DNA of 18,321 nt from JALYXS01 sp051003795. Its GTDB lineage: Bacteria; Acidobacteriota; Terriglobia; Bryobacterales; Bryobacteraceae. The translations under genes and the position numbers were made by a program. The stretch spans positions 1 to 18,321 of the forward strand of contig JBPCKZ010000101.1 in assembly GCA_051003795.1 (NCBI GenBank), written 5' to 3'. The notes under the pieces were generated by a model. The model saw only the letters and a list, made by a program, of their open reading frames with translations. It ran no database searches and was not told where the DNA came from. Below, piece after piece: positions 1-7,519 of this stretch; the stretch's first letter is position 1; every line of letters starts with the position of its first letter.

Positions 1-296
1 ATCTCGCTCTGCACCGTCAGAAGCTGCGGTGCGGCACTCCCGTGCAGTGCGGACAGGAAACGCCATAACGTGGACTGGGGCGGTAACCGCGTGATTTTCA
101 GGATCCCCGTCAGCATGGGAACGCGCGCAACGAACCGCGGTTGATTCAGGCGGCTGAACCCGATATAGATGCCCAGAATCATCGCCAGCACAAACTGGTA
201 GCCGCCCATCGCCTTCGTGACCCGCCTCACGGTTAGCGTCTTTTCCAGGAGAGCCTGGAAGCCACACGCGGAGTCATTCAAGGACTCAGAATACAC
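1..296 (-). CDS. Transposase, N-terminal part (runs off window)
   Basis: An open frame on the minus strand runs from the stop codon of the neighbouring hydrolase gene to the window edge without a stop. The translation contains VTKAMGGYQFVLAMILGIYI, then GFSRLNQPRFVARVPMLTGI and LPPQSTLWRFLSALHG. A hydrophobic helix, a 'RL..PRFVAR.PML' segment and a 'LPPQSTLWRFL' segment resemble the N-terminal part of DDE transposases of the IS1380/group 1 kind. The catalytic DDE domain would lie outside the window, so it cannot be checked. The start is uncertain: GTG at 296 and TTG at 281 are in frame, neither has a convincing ribosome binding site, and the N-terminus may be missing. No terminal inverted repeat was recognised in the roughly 25 bases between this frame and the hydrolase stop. 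Confidence 0.55.
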   Translation of the reverse strand, partial: MYSESLNDSACGFQALLEKTLTVRRVTKAMGGYQFVLAMILGIYIGFSRLNQPRFVARVPMLTGILKITRLPPQSTLWRFLSALHGSAAPQLLTVQSE

Positions 297-320
297 TTCC
301 CAGAACGTCCCGACGTGCGG

Positions 321-2267
321 CTATTGGATCGCGATCGTCGGCGCGTTGCTCCGCTTGCCCCCGATCGTCACCGCAAGCGGATAGTCTCCCGGCGCCATCC
401 CCGGCAGGCGCAAATTCAATTGCATCAATCCCACGAAACCGGGAGCCAGGCCTCCAAACAGCACTTCGGCTGGTTGTCCGCCAATGGTAGCCGTGACCGG
501 AAGCTTTGGCCGGGCCAGGGTGCCCGATACGGGAGGCGCTCCCGTGCTTACGCTCGCATCGACCAGCCCCTGCCCGGTAACGTATGCCACTATGGTCGCT
601 CCCGCCGCCGCCGGATTGTTCGCGGCGTTCAATGAGCCGTCCGCGTTTTGCACCACCGCGCGATTGATTCCGAATTGAAAAATCCCGGGTGCGGCCGCAT
701 TCACCAGAAAGGGCAGGGGCGCGCTCGCGCGGCCATCGACAGTGACCACAAGGGTGGCCACCCCGGATGGCGTTTCGAACGGAAGTTGAAAATTCAGCTG
801 CGAAGGGCTGATGTAAAGCAGCGGCGCGTTCTGGCGATTGACGGTCACCTGTACGTTGCCAAGAACGGGAGGCAGCGGCACGCTCGGCGCGCTAATGGAT
901 TGCGACGCGAGGCCGGCGCCTTGAATGCTGACGAGAGCCCCCGGCGCGACTCCCGGCGCGAAACTTGCGGCGTTGACCAGACCGAGCGGACCCAAATGCG
1001 GCGAAGCGCCCGGTTCGACCGATGGCCACTGCGGGTACCGATCCGTTGAAGGCCAGGACGTAACCCCGTCGAACGCGCGCTGCATTTCGCCGCTTACCTC
1101 TTTCGAAAATGTTTCGTCGTCGGAGGGGAGCGAATTGAATAGGACGACCCAAGCCATTCCGTCGTTCGCGCGCAGCATGTAGCCGTACGATCCGTTCTGC
1201 GTGCCGTTGTGCGTCCAGGTTGCGCCGACGCGCTGCGGGGAGATCTGCCACCCCAGGCCGTACCAGTAAGAACTGCCGGCCCAATCGGGAATATCGGGAC
1301 GCGCCTCAATGGCTTTCCGCGCGGCCGGCGAGAGAAACGCGATTCCACGGCGGCCGTCGAACGAGGTGATGAACCTGGTCATGTCGATCGCCGAAGCGAT
1401 CCATCCGCCAAACGAGTCCGTCTGCTCGAGTGGAAAACCGCCGTCCGGATAGGGAGTCTTTCCAGTCAAGCCCGGGAAGGCGTACGCCACGTTCGGAGAG
1501 TCCGGAAAATCGTAATACGCGACCTCTCCGGCGGCGCGGTTTTCGGGAAGCGAGCGGCCGATCCGCATGGCGTGAATACCCATTGGCGCGAGGACGTTCG
1601 CGCGGACGTATTCTTCGTAATTTTGCCCCGTAATCTTCTCGACGACCCGGCCCAGGACGCAATAATTAAAGTTGTAGTAAACGAACTTGGAACCGGGTGT
1701 AAAATCGAGCGGCCGTCCCATCATGTAGCGGATCTGGTCCTCGCACGAGGCTGGCGGAAGGCCGCCCACGGCGTTCGCGATACGCACGAAATCGTCGCTC
1801 GGGTCCACTGGGTCGGTCGAATAATCCCATCCGGCGGAGTGCTGAAGCAGATTGCGTATGGTGATGGTCTTCAGCCGCGGATCGGGTGTCTTCCCCGCGG
1901 GCGGTTGAAACTGGTTCAGAATGCCGAAGGCCTTGTCGTCCAGACTCAGCTTGCCCTGATCCATCAGCAGCAGGATGGCCGTCGCCGTGACCGGCTTCGA
2001 CATGCTGACGATGCGGAATAAAGAATCGGGCTGAACCGCCACGCCTTGATCCCGGTCGGCATAGCCGTAGCCGCGCGCGAACACCAGATGGCCGTCGCGC
2101 ACCACGGCAACCGAAGCGCCGGGAATGTTCCAGCGGGCCATCAGGTCCGGAACGATCTGGTCGTACGATTCCAATCCTGGGACGGCGGCGCCCGTTATAG
2201 GAAGTGCGGGCGCGCCGAGGATGGCACCGATAAATAAAAGGAATAAAAGGGTGGTGCGACGCGCCAT
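321..2267 (-). CDS. Exported beta-lactamase-family serine hydrolase with TIGR03437-type C-terminal domain
   Basis: This is a class C beta-lactamase/penicillin-binding-protein-like serine hydrolase (PF00144 fold). Numbered from the upstream GTG at 2315, the motifs are S104-M-S-K107 (SxxK nucleophile and base), Y213-Y-N215 (YxN) and H369-N-G371 (the HxG variant of the KTG box), all in the right order. The C-terminal third (about 444-664) starts GLVNAASFAPGVAPGALVSI and matches the Solibacter TIGR03437 domain, which ends many exported acidobacterial proteins. The ATG at 2267 is preferred because it puts a clean signal peptide (ARRTTLLFLLFIGAILGAPA) at the N-terminus; the longer GTG form adds 16 polar residues. 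Neither start has a strong ribosome binding site. The substrate is unknown; esterase, D-aminopeptidase or peptidoglycan hydrolase activity are all possible. It lies 90 nt downstream of the cobalamin genes and may be read through from them. Confidence 0.9.
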   Translation of the reverse strand: MARRTTLLFLLFIGAILGAPALPITGAAVPGLESYDQIVPDLMARWNIPGASVAVVRDGHLVFARGYGYADRDQGVAVQPDSLFRIVSMSKPVTATAILLLMDQGKLSLDDKAFGILNQFQPPAGKTPDPRLKTITIRNLLQHSAGWDYSTDPVDPSDDFVRIANAVGGLPPASCEDQIRYMMGRPLDFTPGSKFVYYNFNYCVLGRVVEKITGQNYEEYVRANVLAPMGIHAMRIGRSLPENRAAGEVAYYDFPDSPNVAYAFPGLTGKTPYPDGGFPLEQTDSFGGWIASAIDMTRFITSFDGRRGIAFLSPAARKAIEARPDIPDWAGSSYWYGLGWQISPQRVGATWTHNGTQNGSYGYMLRANDGMAWVVLFNSLPSDDETFSKEVSGEMQRAFDGVTSWPSTDRYPQWPSVEPGASPHLGPLGLVNAASFAPGVAPGALVSIQGAGLASQSISAPSVPLPPVLGNVQVTVNRQNAPLLYISPSQLNFQLPFETPSGVATLVVTVDGRASAPLPFLVNAAAPGIFQFGINRAVVQNADGSLNAANNPAAAGATIVAYVTGQGLVDASVSTGAPPVSGTLARPKLPVTATIGGQPAEVLFGGLAPGFVGLMQLNLRLPGMAPGDYPLAVTIGGKRSNAPTIAIQ

Positions 2268-2357
2268 AACATCATCGTAAAGACGAGGACTAAGCGCGAA
2301 CAATCGGGTAAACACCCGATAAAGCCCGGAATTGACCTATTACTAATTCTGCTAAAT

Positions 2358-2906
2358 TTAGAACCGCTCGCTGACGGTCACGGCCGAAGATTTCGATTCC
2401 GGGCGTGCCGCGGTCCGGCTCAACCACGCGTGCAAACCGAACAGCACGGCGGTGAAGAAGAGATCGCCCGCGAGTGTCCGGCCGAAGAACGGAAGCGCGG
2501 ATGCGTACGATTCAAGCAACCCGGAAAAGGTCTGCGGATAGAACCTGCTTCCCAACCACACCGCGAAATTGGTAATCAGGAAAAATTGCAGGCTGCACAA
2601 AAACGCCGCGGCCCCGATGCGGATGGGGTTATCGGATTTCCGTAAATGCCGCCCGATCCAAACACTGATGAGGAAACTGAAATAGATGAGCGCAGTGGCC
2701 TTGGTGTAACCGCCGACCAGCGGGTCGGTGACCGCCATCACAACCAGGGGCAGCAAATAGGCCAGCCATCCCGGGATGCGCGCGCCCGCGAACAGGCTCA
2801 TGCTTCCGACGGGCGTGAAATTCGGAGGATGCGGCAGCAGCCGGGCCACCCCGCTCAGTATCGTCAACCCCAGGGCTACTGGTCTCATCCTATTCGTTTC
2901 TTCCAT
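2358..2906 (-). CDS. DUF6580-like small integral membrane protein, candidate cobalamin-pathway S component
   Basis: A 182-residue hydrophobic protein with about five to six predicted membrane segments (roughly residues 8-24, 35-60, 70-86, 97-118 and 144-164). Family-like motifs are LLPHPPNFTPVGSMSLFAGA near residues 23-42 and FFLITNFAVW at 108-117, followed by a PFFGRTLAGDLFF helix. I recognise these as DUF6580, a family that looks like ECF-transporter S components. It has a single cysteine, C104, within the fourth segment. The ATG at 2906 is chosen because GGGAG stands 6 nt upstream; an alternative ATG lies at 2888. The first 17 nt overlap the end of the adenosyltransferase gene, so translation is probably coupled. 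Position in a riboswitch-led cobalamin operon suggests a role in moving corrinoid (or its precursor) across the inner membrane. That is inference from context. Confidence 0.8.
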   Translation of the reverse strand: MEETNRMRPVALGLTILSGVARLLPHPPNFTPVGSMSLFAGARIPGWLAYLLPLVVMAVTDPLVGGYTKATALIYFSFLISVWIGRHLRKSDNPIRIGAAAFLCSLQFFLITNFAVWLGSRFYPQTFSGLLESYASALPFFGRTLAGDLFFTAVLFGLHAWLSRTAARPESKSSAVTVSERF

Positions 2907-3528
2907 GATTCGCTCCCGATGCCGACCGATTCGGTTCCCACAACGTCTCCGGCGCTCCCATCTGAAGACTAGCCCAACGGCTCCAGACGAACAGCGCGTC
3001 GCTAAGGCGGTTCAGATATTTCAAGATCTCGCCAGCCTCGCCCAAGCCCACGCAAATCCGCTCGGCGCGCCGGCAAACCGTGCGGCAAACATGCAATTCC
3101 GCGTTCAAACGGCACCCGCCCGGCAGCACGAACGAGCGCAGCGCCGGGAGATCCTCATTCATCTTATCGATTTCGGATTCCAGTTGCGAGATCTCGGCGG
3201 CGGTGATGCGCGCCTGTTTCGGATGCACGTCTTCGGGCAGCGTCGCGAGAATCGATCCCGCGTTGAATAATTCGTGCTGCACGCGTTTCAAGATATGGGC
3301 GAGCGCGCCCAGCATCGGGAACAGATGCATCCGCTCTTCGGCGGTCTGGCGGGCGATCCCGATGAATGCATTGAGTTCGTCGATGGTGCCATAAGCCTCG
3401 ATCCGCGGCGCGTTCTTGCGGACCCGTTGACCACCCGCGAGTCCGGTGTCGCCCGAATCCCCGGTGCGCGTGTAGACACGGTTTATCGCGAGACGCGGCG
3501 GGCTGAAAACGTTAGAGGCCTTTTCCAC
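2890..3528 (-). CDS. pduO: ATP:cob(I)alamin adenosyltransferase, PduO type
   Basis: This cytoplasmic enzyme transfers the adenosyl group of ATP to cob(I)alamin to make coenzyme B12. Family motifs are all present: TRTGDSGDTGLAGGQRV at residues 20-36 (ATP-binding loop), EAYGTIDELNAFIG at 44-57, CRTVCRRAER at 148-157, and YLNRLSDALFVWSRW at 171-185. At 212 residues it has the usual length for a PduO N-terminal/MMAB protein; the C-terminal tail after about 190 is polar and unremarkable. The start is GTG at 3528, with GGAG 5 nt upstream, inside the last codons of the TonB receptor gene. The two genes overlap by 17 nt, and the next gene overlaps this one by 17 nt in the same way. It is controlled by the cobalamin riboswitch only through co-transcription or translational coupling with btuB. 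Confidence 0.95.
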   Translation of the reverse strand: MEKASNVFSPPRLAINRVYTRTGDSGDTGLAGGQRVRKNAPRIEAYGTIDELNAFIGIARQTAEERMHLFPMLGALAHILKRVQHELFNAGSILATLPEDVHPKQARITAAEISQLESEIDKMNEDLPALRSFVLPGGCRLNAELHVCRTVCRRAERICVGLGEAGEILKYLNRLSDALFVWSRWASLQMGAPETLWEPNRSASGANHGRNE

Positions 3529-5704
3529 GCAAGCTCCATTTTATTCCCGCGGCGAAGTTCAGGATCGGCGACGGATAGCCGTAGACCTCTTCGTAATGCC
3601 GGTCGAACGCGTTGCGAAGGTTTCCGTACACCGTAACGCCATGGCCCGCGGCATAGTTCAGGTTGAAGCCGATGTTCCGGTATCCGGGATTGCGAAAGAA
3701 TCCGGCGGATGGGCCAAAGTTAGGTTCGATGTCGAGAGTCGCGCCGCGAAAATAGCCGACGACGTTGGCCGTAATTTTCCGGTATTGAAACGATGAAGTC
3801 ACGGAACCCGAATGTTTGGGCCGCCGTAGCAGCGGCTGTCCGACATAGTAATACTTTTGCGCGAGACCGTTCGTCCCGGTGGTTGCCAGAATCTTGGACT
3901 CGAGAAATGTGTAGTTGCCCGCGACGGACATCCACCTCGCGGGGCGAAACTCGCCCGTGAACTCGCCGCCGTAGGCGCGGGCGTTGTTTAAATTGTCGCT
4001 GCGGTAAGAGCTGATGTGCGCGAGCGAACCGCCCAGAGTAACGATGAGATCGGAATAGCGATTGTAGAAATATGTGGCATCGAGAGAAACGCGGTTATTG
4101 AGAAACCGCTGCCCGATTCCAGCATCGTAGCCGATGGTGGTCTCGGGTTTCAACACCGGATTATTCGTCGACGAGAGATCGAACCCGCCCGGCGGCCGGA
4201 TGCCCGTTCCGAAGGAGCCATGGATACGCATTCCTTCGCGCGGCGCATACGCGACGGCCAGCTTGGGATTCAATTTGAAATAGGTATTTGCCTTGAGCTC
4301 GGGACGCGGCGCATAGGGGCTGGCGAATGCCGGAATGTCAGGCGTCTCGAAGATTTCCGCGCGCGCGCCTAAATTCGCGAACAGGCGATTTCCGAATTGC
4401 AGGCGGTTCTCCCAATAGATGCCTTCCTGATCGCGGCGCAACGGGAATTGGCGGAAACTGTTGTCCGTGATGTAGGTGTTTTTTTCCTCTTCTCGGGAAT
4501 ATTCGATTCCGGCGGCCGTGGTGTAATTGCGCGAGACGCTTACGATCGTGCGCGTTTCCGCCTGGCCGCGCAAGTCCTTATTGAAGCTGCTGTACGATCC
4601 CAGGTAAGAGCTGTTGTTCAGAAAAAAACTGCCATACACTTCCTGGCGCACGCGGCTCGAGAGATCCGCCTGATAGTGCAACAGGTAATCGGAAAAATTA
4701 TTTTTGTCGCGGCTGGTCCGGTCGAGACCGGAAAACAGATGCGCCGGATCGGACCCGTAAGGGCCGGGAACGCCCGTTTCGTTCGAGTTGAAATTACCAT
4801 CGGCCGAGAAACTCTGCTTCCCCCAGTGCCGCCCCATTGTCAGCAGCAGGTTTTCATTCCGGTAATCGCTGTTGGCGACGGCTCCGTTGTCGTCCAGACG
4901 CGAGGCGGACGCGGTCACGCCGAAGCCTTTCACCAAGCCGCCGCCGCTGACCGCGAAACGGTGCTCCGCATGACTGCCACCTTCGGCTATCACGTCGAGA
5001 AGCGGACCATCCTCGGGTGAGCGGGTGACGAAATTCACGACGCCGCTATTCGCGTAGGAACCGTAAATCGCGGACTGCGGACCGCGAACCACTTCCACGC
5101 GATCCAGAAACTCCGTCGGCACGTGGGCGAAATCGAAAAGGCCGCCGTAGTTGAAGCTGTTTACGGTGACGCCATCGATTTGCACCAAGTTGTACTTCGA
5201 ATCTCCGCCGCGGATGAAGAGCGACGCCTGACCTCCGCGCGAGCCAACCTGGCTGACTACTAGCCCAGGCAGGTCACGAAGCAAGTCCATCGCCTGCGCT
5301 TCATTACGCTCGCGCAGTTCCGCGCGCGAAATCACGCTTACGCTGCTGCCCTGCTCGCTCGCCGGTACATCGATCGCGGAACCCGTGACGCGAATGGAAT
5401 CGTTCTGCGGAGCGAGAGAGAGTTCGATATCCATTGTCAAGGAAGTACCCAGGCCGAGAGTTTTTGTTTCGAAGCCGGGAGCCGTGACGATCAGCTTCGC
5501 ATTTGCGGTTTCGGGAACCTGGATTTCGAATTGGCCGGCGCGATCCGTGGCGCGTTCGGAGACAACTCCGAGCCGGCTGACTACGGCCACTTGCGCCCCG
5601 GAAACAGGCGCTTTCGAAGGATCGGTTACGGTGCCGTGGATAGTTTCGCCAGCGGCGAAAACCAGTGGGGCGAACAGGAATAGAGACGTAGTGAGTCGGT
5701 TCAT
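3512..5704 (-). CDS. btuB: BtuB-like TonB-dependent outer-membrane receptor, probably for cobalamin
   Basis: A 730-residue TonB-dependent receptor. Residues 1-18 are a signal peptide. Residues about 20-98 form a carboxypeptidase-regulatory-like beta-sandwich (GTVTDPSKAPVSGAQVAVV), common in Bacteroidota and Acidobacteriota receptors but absent from E. coli BtuB. A TonB-box-like stretch DSIRVTGSA (102-110) precedes the plug (about 112-230, with RDLPGLVV, LFIRGGDSKYNLVQIDGV and VEVVRGPQSAIYG). The rest is the barrel, ending NLRNAFDRHYEEVYGYPSPI and then a terminal strand; E. coli BtuB has a similar VYGY segment near its end. The gene directly follows a cobalamin riboswitch and precedes an adenosyltransferase, which makes cobalamin the likely ligand. 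The ATG at 5704 has GGAGG 10 nt upstream, in the loop of a hairpin. Confidence 0.92.
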   Translation of the reverse strand: MNRLTTSLFLFAPLVFAAGETIHGTVTDPSKAPVSGAQVAVVSRLGVVSERATDRAGQFEIQVPETANAKLIVTAPGFETKTLGLGTSLTMDIELSLAPQNDSIRVTGSAIDVPASEQGSSVSVISRAELRERNEAQAMDLLRDLPGLVVSQVGSRGGQASLFIRGGDSKYNLVQIDGVTVNSFNYGGLFDFAHVPTEFLDRVEVVRGPQSAIYGSYANSGVVNFVTRSPEDGPLLDVIAEGGSHAEHRFAVSGGGLVKGFGVTASASRLDDNGAVANSDYRNENLLLTMGRHWGKQSFSADGNFNSNETGVPGPYGSDPAHLFSGLDRTSRDKNNFSDYLLHYQADLSSRVRQEVYGSFFLNNSSYLGSYSSFNKDLRGQAETRTIVSVSRNYTTAAGIEYSREEEKNTYITDNSFRQFPLRRDQEGIYWENRLQFGNRLFANLGARAEIFETPDIPAFASPYAPRPELKANTYFKLNPKLAVAYAPREGMRIHGSFGTGIRPPGGFDLSSTNNPVLKPETTIGYDAGIGQRFLNNRVSLDATYFYNRYSDLIVTLGGSLAHISSYRSDNLNNARAYGGEFTGEFRPARWMSVAGNYTFLESKILATTGTNGLAQKYYYVGQPLLRRPKHSGSVTSSFQYRKITANVVGYFRGATLDIEPNFGPSAGFFRNPGYRNIGFNLNYAAGHGVTVYGNLRNAFDRHYEEVYGYPSPILNFAAGIKWSLRGKGL

Positions 5705-5708
5705 GTAG

Positions 5709-5725
5709 GGCAGCCCTCCGCTGCC
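5709..5725 (-). promoter_or_regulatory. btuB: Hairpin presenting the btuB Shine-Dalgarno sequence in its loop
   Basis: On the minus strand GGCAGC (5725-5720) and GCTGCC (5714-5709) form a perfect 6-bp stem around the loop GGAGG (5719-5715). The loop is the ribosome binding site of btuB, 10 nt before its ATG. In many cobalamin riboswitches the regulatory hairpin (P13) holds the ribosome binding site and is read out by a loop-loop contact with the aptamer. This hairpin sits where such an expression platform would be, so control of translation is likely. I did not find a CCUCC-like partner in the aptamer. Confidence 0.6.
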
Positions 5726-5743
5726 ATCGACGTTCCAGTCTCG

Positions 5744-5890
5744 CCGGTCGGTCTCCTGACTTGCGCTTCATCGAACCGATCCGCCTTCCCATCCCAGCTT
5801 CGGGACAGTGGCTTTGAATGGATCGGCCCTCCGCGCTTACAGTGGCGGGGCCGTGCTGGATTTTCACCAGCTTCCCAAAAATGCTACCGG
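5744..5890 (-). promoter_or_regulatory. Cobalamin riboswitch
   Basis: Read on the minus strand, the region contains the conserved blocks of the cobalamin aptamer in order: GGGAAGCTGGTGAAAATCC, then GCCCCGCCACTGTAAGCG, then CCACTGTCCC, then GATGGGAAGGCGG, then the B12 box AGTCAGGAGACCGACC. The ends were set by the pairing of CCGGT (5890-5886) with ACCGG (5748-5744). It lies 40 nt before the btuB start. No run of T follows a strong hairpin before the ATG, so transcription termination is less likely than control of translation initiation. Cobalamin binding would be expected to lower expression of the uptake genes downstream. Confidence 0.95.
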
Positions 5891-6286
5891 GCGAGCGATT
5901 GTTGCTTTATCGTGACTCTACGAAGATAGCAAATCGGATAGGGTACTTGGGCCGTCAAGTTCGCCCGTCCCACGATTCGCGGTTTATCGACTCGATTTGC
6001 GGCCTTGCAAAAGGCCAATGCTCGCATCTTACGGGAATGAGCCTGGCCTGGTTGTGAGCGGGTGCGCGGAAACGCTGACGAATCCACAGTATGGCGGTTG
6101 CGGTCAGGTTCAGGTGGCTAGAGCATTTCTAAACGGTTCGCCGTTAAGCGCGGGCATCGCTTTCAACCAGCTAGCGTGTCCAAACCGTCCCAACCCGCGT
6201 TTCGAATTTTCGTGTCAGCGCAGAAATGGAGCGGTCGCTCCGTGGAACGGAGTATTCTTTGAAGGAATCAACGCCGGCAATGGCCT
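5891..6286. other. Divergent intergenic region between the cobalamin operon and the DUF418 gene
   Basis: About 400 nt without a supported gene; the short open frames crossing it have no recognisable protein features. It must carry promoters for both directions, but no confident -35/-10 pair was found. Two small hairpins are visible on the plus strand: AACGG/CCGTT (6132-6145) and CTCCGT/ACGGAG with a 3-nt loop (6238-6252). The second is followed by TATTCTTT and lies 34 nt before the DUF418 start, so it may affect leader transcription or translation. Confidence 0.4.
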
Positions 6287-7519
6287 ATGGAAAATGCGAC
6301 CGTGAATTCGGCGGAATGGTATCCGGTGAACTCAGGCGAGCGCATCCTCACCCTGGACATCATCCGCGGCTTAGCTCTGTTTGGTGTGCTGATCGTAAAT
6401 ATTCTCAGTGACTTCCGGCTTCCCCTGCTGGAGCATATCCTGAAACGCTACGCTGGTTTGCACGGAGCAGATCGCGCCGTGGAGATTTTTGTTGCCGGCG
6501 TTCTGGAATTCAAGGCGCTCACCGTCTTTTCCCTTCTGTTCGGCGTGGGGATCGCGATTCAGGTGGAACGCGCGTCATCACGCAACGTCGACGCCCGATA
6601 TTTCCTGGCCAGGAGAATGGGCTGGCTCCTTATATTGGGCGCGATGCACTTATTTATCGTCTGGAATGGTGACATTCTCACGCTCTACGCAATCTGCGGA
6701 CTGTTGCTTCTGCCCATGATTGGCGCGCCCTGGCCGATTCTGCTGCTGATCGGCACTGCATGCATCGCACTGCCTGAGTTTGCCTGGTTCGGAATTCACC
6801 TGCCGTCGGGGCCTGCTGCAATTTCCGATATCGCGCAAACGCGAGAAGTCTATGGCTATGAGGGCTACTTCGCAATTCTCAGGTTTCGCTGGCAGGAAAC
6901 CTGGTCGTTAATCGTTCCTCTCCTGATTTCGGTGTTGCCCCGGACGGTGGGCTTGATGTACTGGGGTGTCGCTGCCTGGCGGAGCGGAATCCTCTTATCG
7001 CCACGGCGCCATCGGGGAAAATTAATGCTGTGCCTGTTGGCTTGTATGGCTTTCGGCGGGACCATGACCGCTTGCGACGTGTGGGCTGCGGCTTCGGGTC
7101 ACGCGCCCTGGCAGGCCCCGCGGAATTTGCATATCGATGCTCCCATCCTGCTCGCGCTGGCATACCTCTCGGGACTCCTGCTGTGGCTCACGCCGCAGCG
7201 CGCAGCGCGGATGCCGGGTATCGCGGCGATAGGTCGTATGGCGCTGACCAATTACCTGGTCCAGTCATTGGTGCTCGGCGTTATATTTTACGGATACGGG
7301 TTCGGCCTGTTCAGTCGCCTTGGCTCGGCCGCGGCGGCTGGTATCGGGATGGCAGTCTACATTGCGCAGGTGTACCTGAGCCGCTTTTGGTTGAAGCGGT
7401 TCCGCTTCGGGCCGTTCGAATGGTTATGGCAGTCTCTCTCCTATGGTTCGCGGCAGTCGATGCGAACGGGTCCGGAGTCAACCCTCGGCATTGGCAAAAC
7501 AAGACAGGTCAAAATATGA
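6287..7519 (+). CDS. DUF418 family integral membrane protein (YeiB-like)
   Basis: A 410-residue polytopic membrane protein. It opens with the family motif RILTLDIIRGLALFGVLIVN (19-38), has KALTVFSLLFGVGIAIQVER (76-95), and ends with the DUF418 hallmark GPFEWLWQSLSYG (375-387). About ten hydrophobic segments are visible. The family's function is not established; some members are suggested to be transporters or membrane acyltransferase-like proteins, and nothing here narrows it. The ATG at 6287 is used because it retains the full family N-terminus, but the nearest purine-rich sequence (GAAGGA at 6261) is too far upstream to be a good ribosome binding site. Its stop codon overlaps the next start as ATGA (7516-7519), so the following methyltransferase-like gene was probably translated by coupling. 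Confidence 0.9.
   Translation: MENATVNSAEWYPVNSGERILTLDIIRGLALFGVLIVNILSDFRLPLLEHILKRYAGLHGADRAVEIFVAGVLEFKALTVFSLLFGVGIAIQVERASSRNVDARYFLARRMGWLLILGAMHLFIVWNGDILTLYAICGLLLLPMIGAPWPILLLIGTACIALPEFAWFGIHLPSGPAAISDIAQTREVYGYEGYFAILRFRWQETWSLIVPLLISVLPRTVGLMYWGVAAWRSGILLSPRRHRGKLMLCLLACMAFGGTMTACDVWAAASGHAPWQAPRNLHIDAPILLALAYLSGLLLWLTPQRAARMPGIAAIGRMALTNYLVQSLVLGVIFYGYGFGLFSRLGSAAAAGIGMAVYIAQVYLSRFWLKRFRFGPFEWLWQSLSYGSRQSMRTGPESTLGIGKTRQVKI

Noticed and set aside
1209..2021. 270-codon plus-strand frame inside the hydrolase gene
   Set aside because: It is the reverse-strand shadow of a high-GC gene with intact active-site motifs on the other strand.
5923..5958. Possible promoter of the cobalamin operon, TTGACG (5958-5953) with TGCTATCTT (about 5930-5923)
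   Set aside because: The spacing between the two hexamers is 24 nt, too long for a sigma-70 promoter. The -10-like element alone is not enough.
5997..6305. 102-codon plus-strand frame before the DUF418 gene
   Set aside because: No signal, membrane or domain features, and no ribosome binding site. It overlaps the DUF418 start in another frame.
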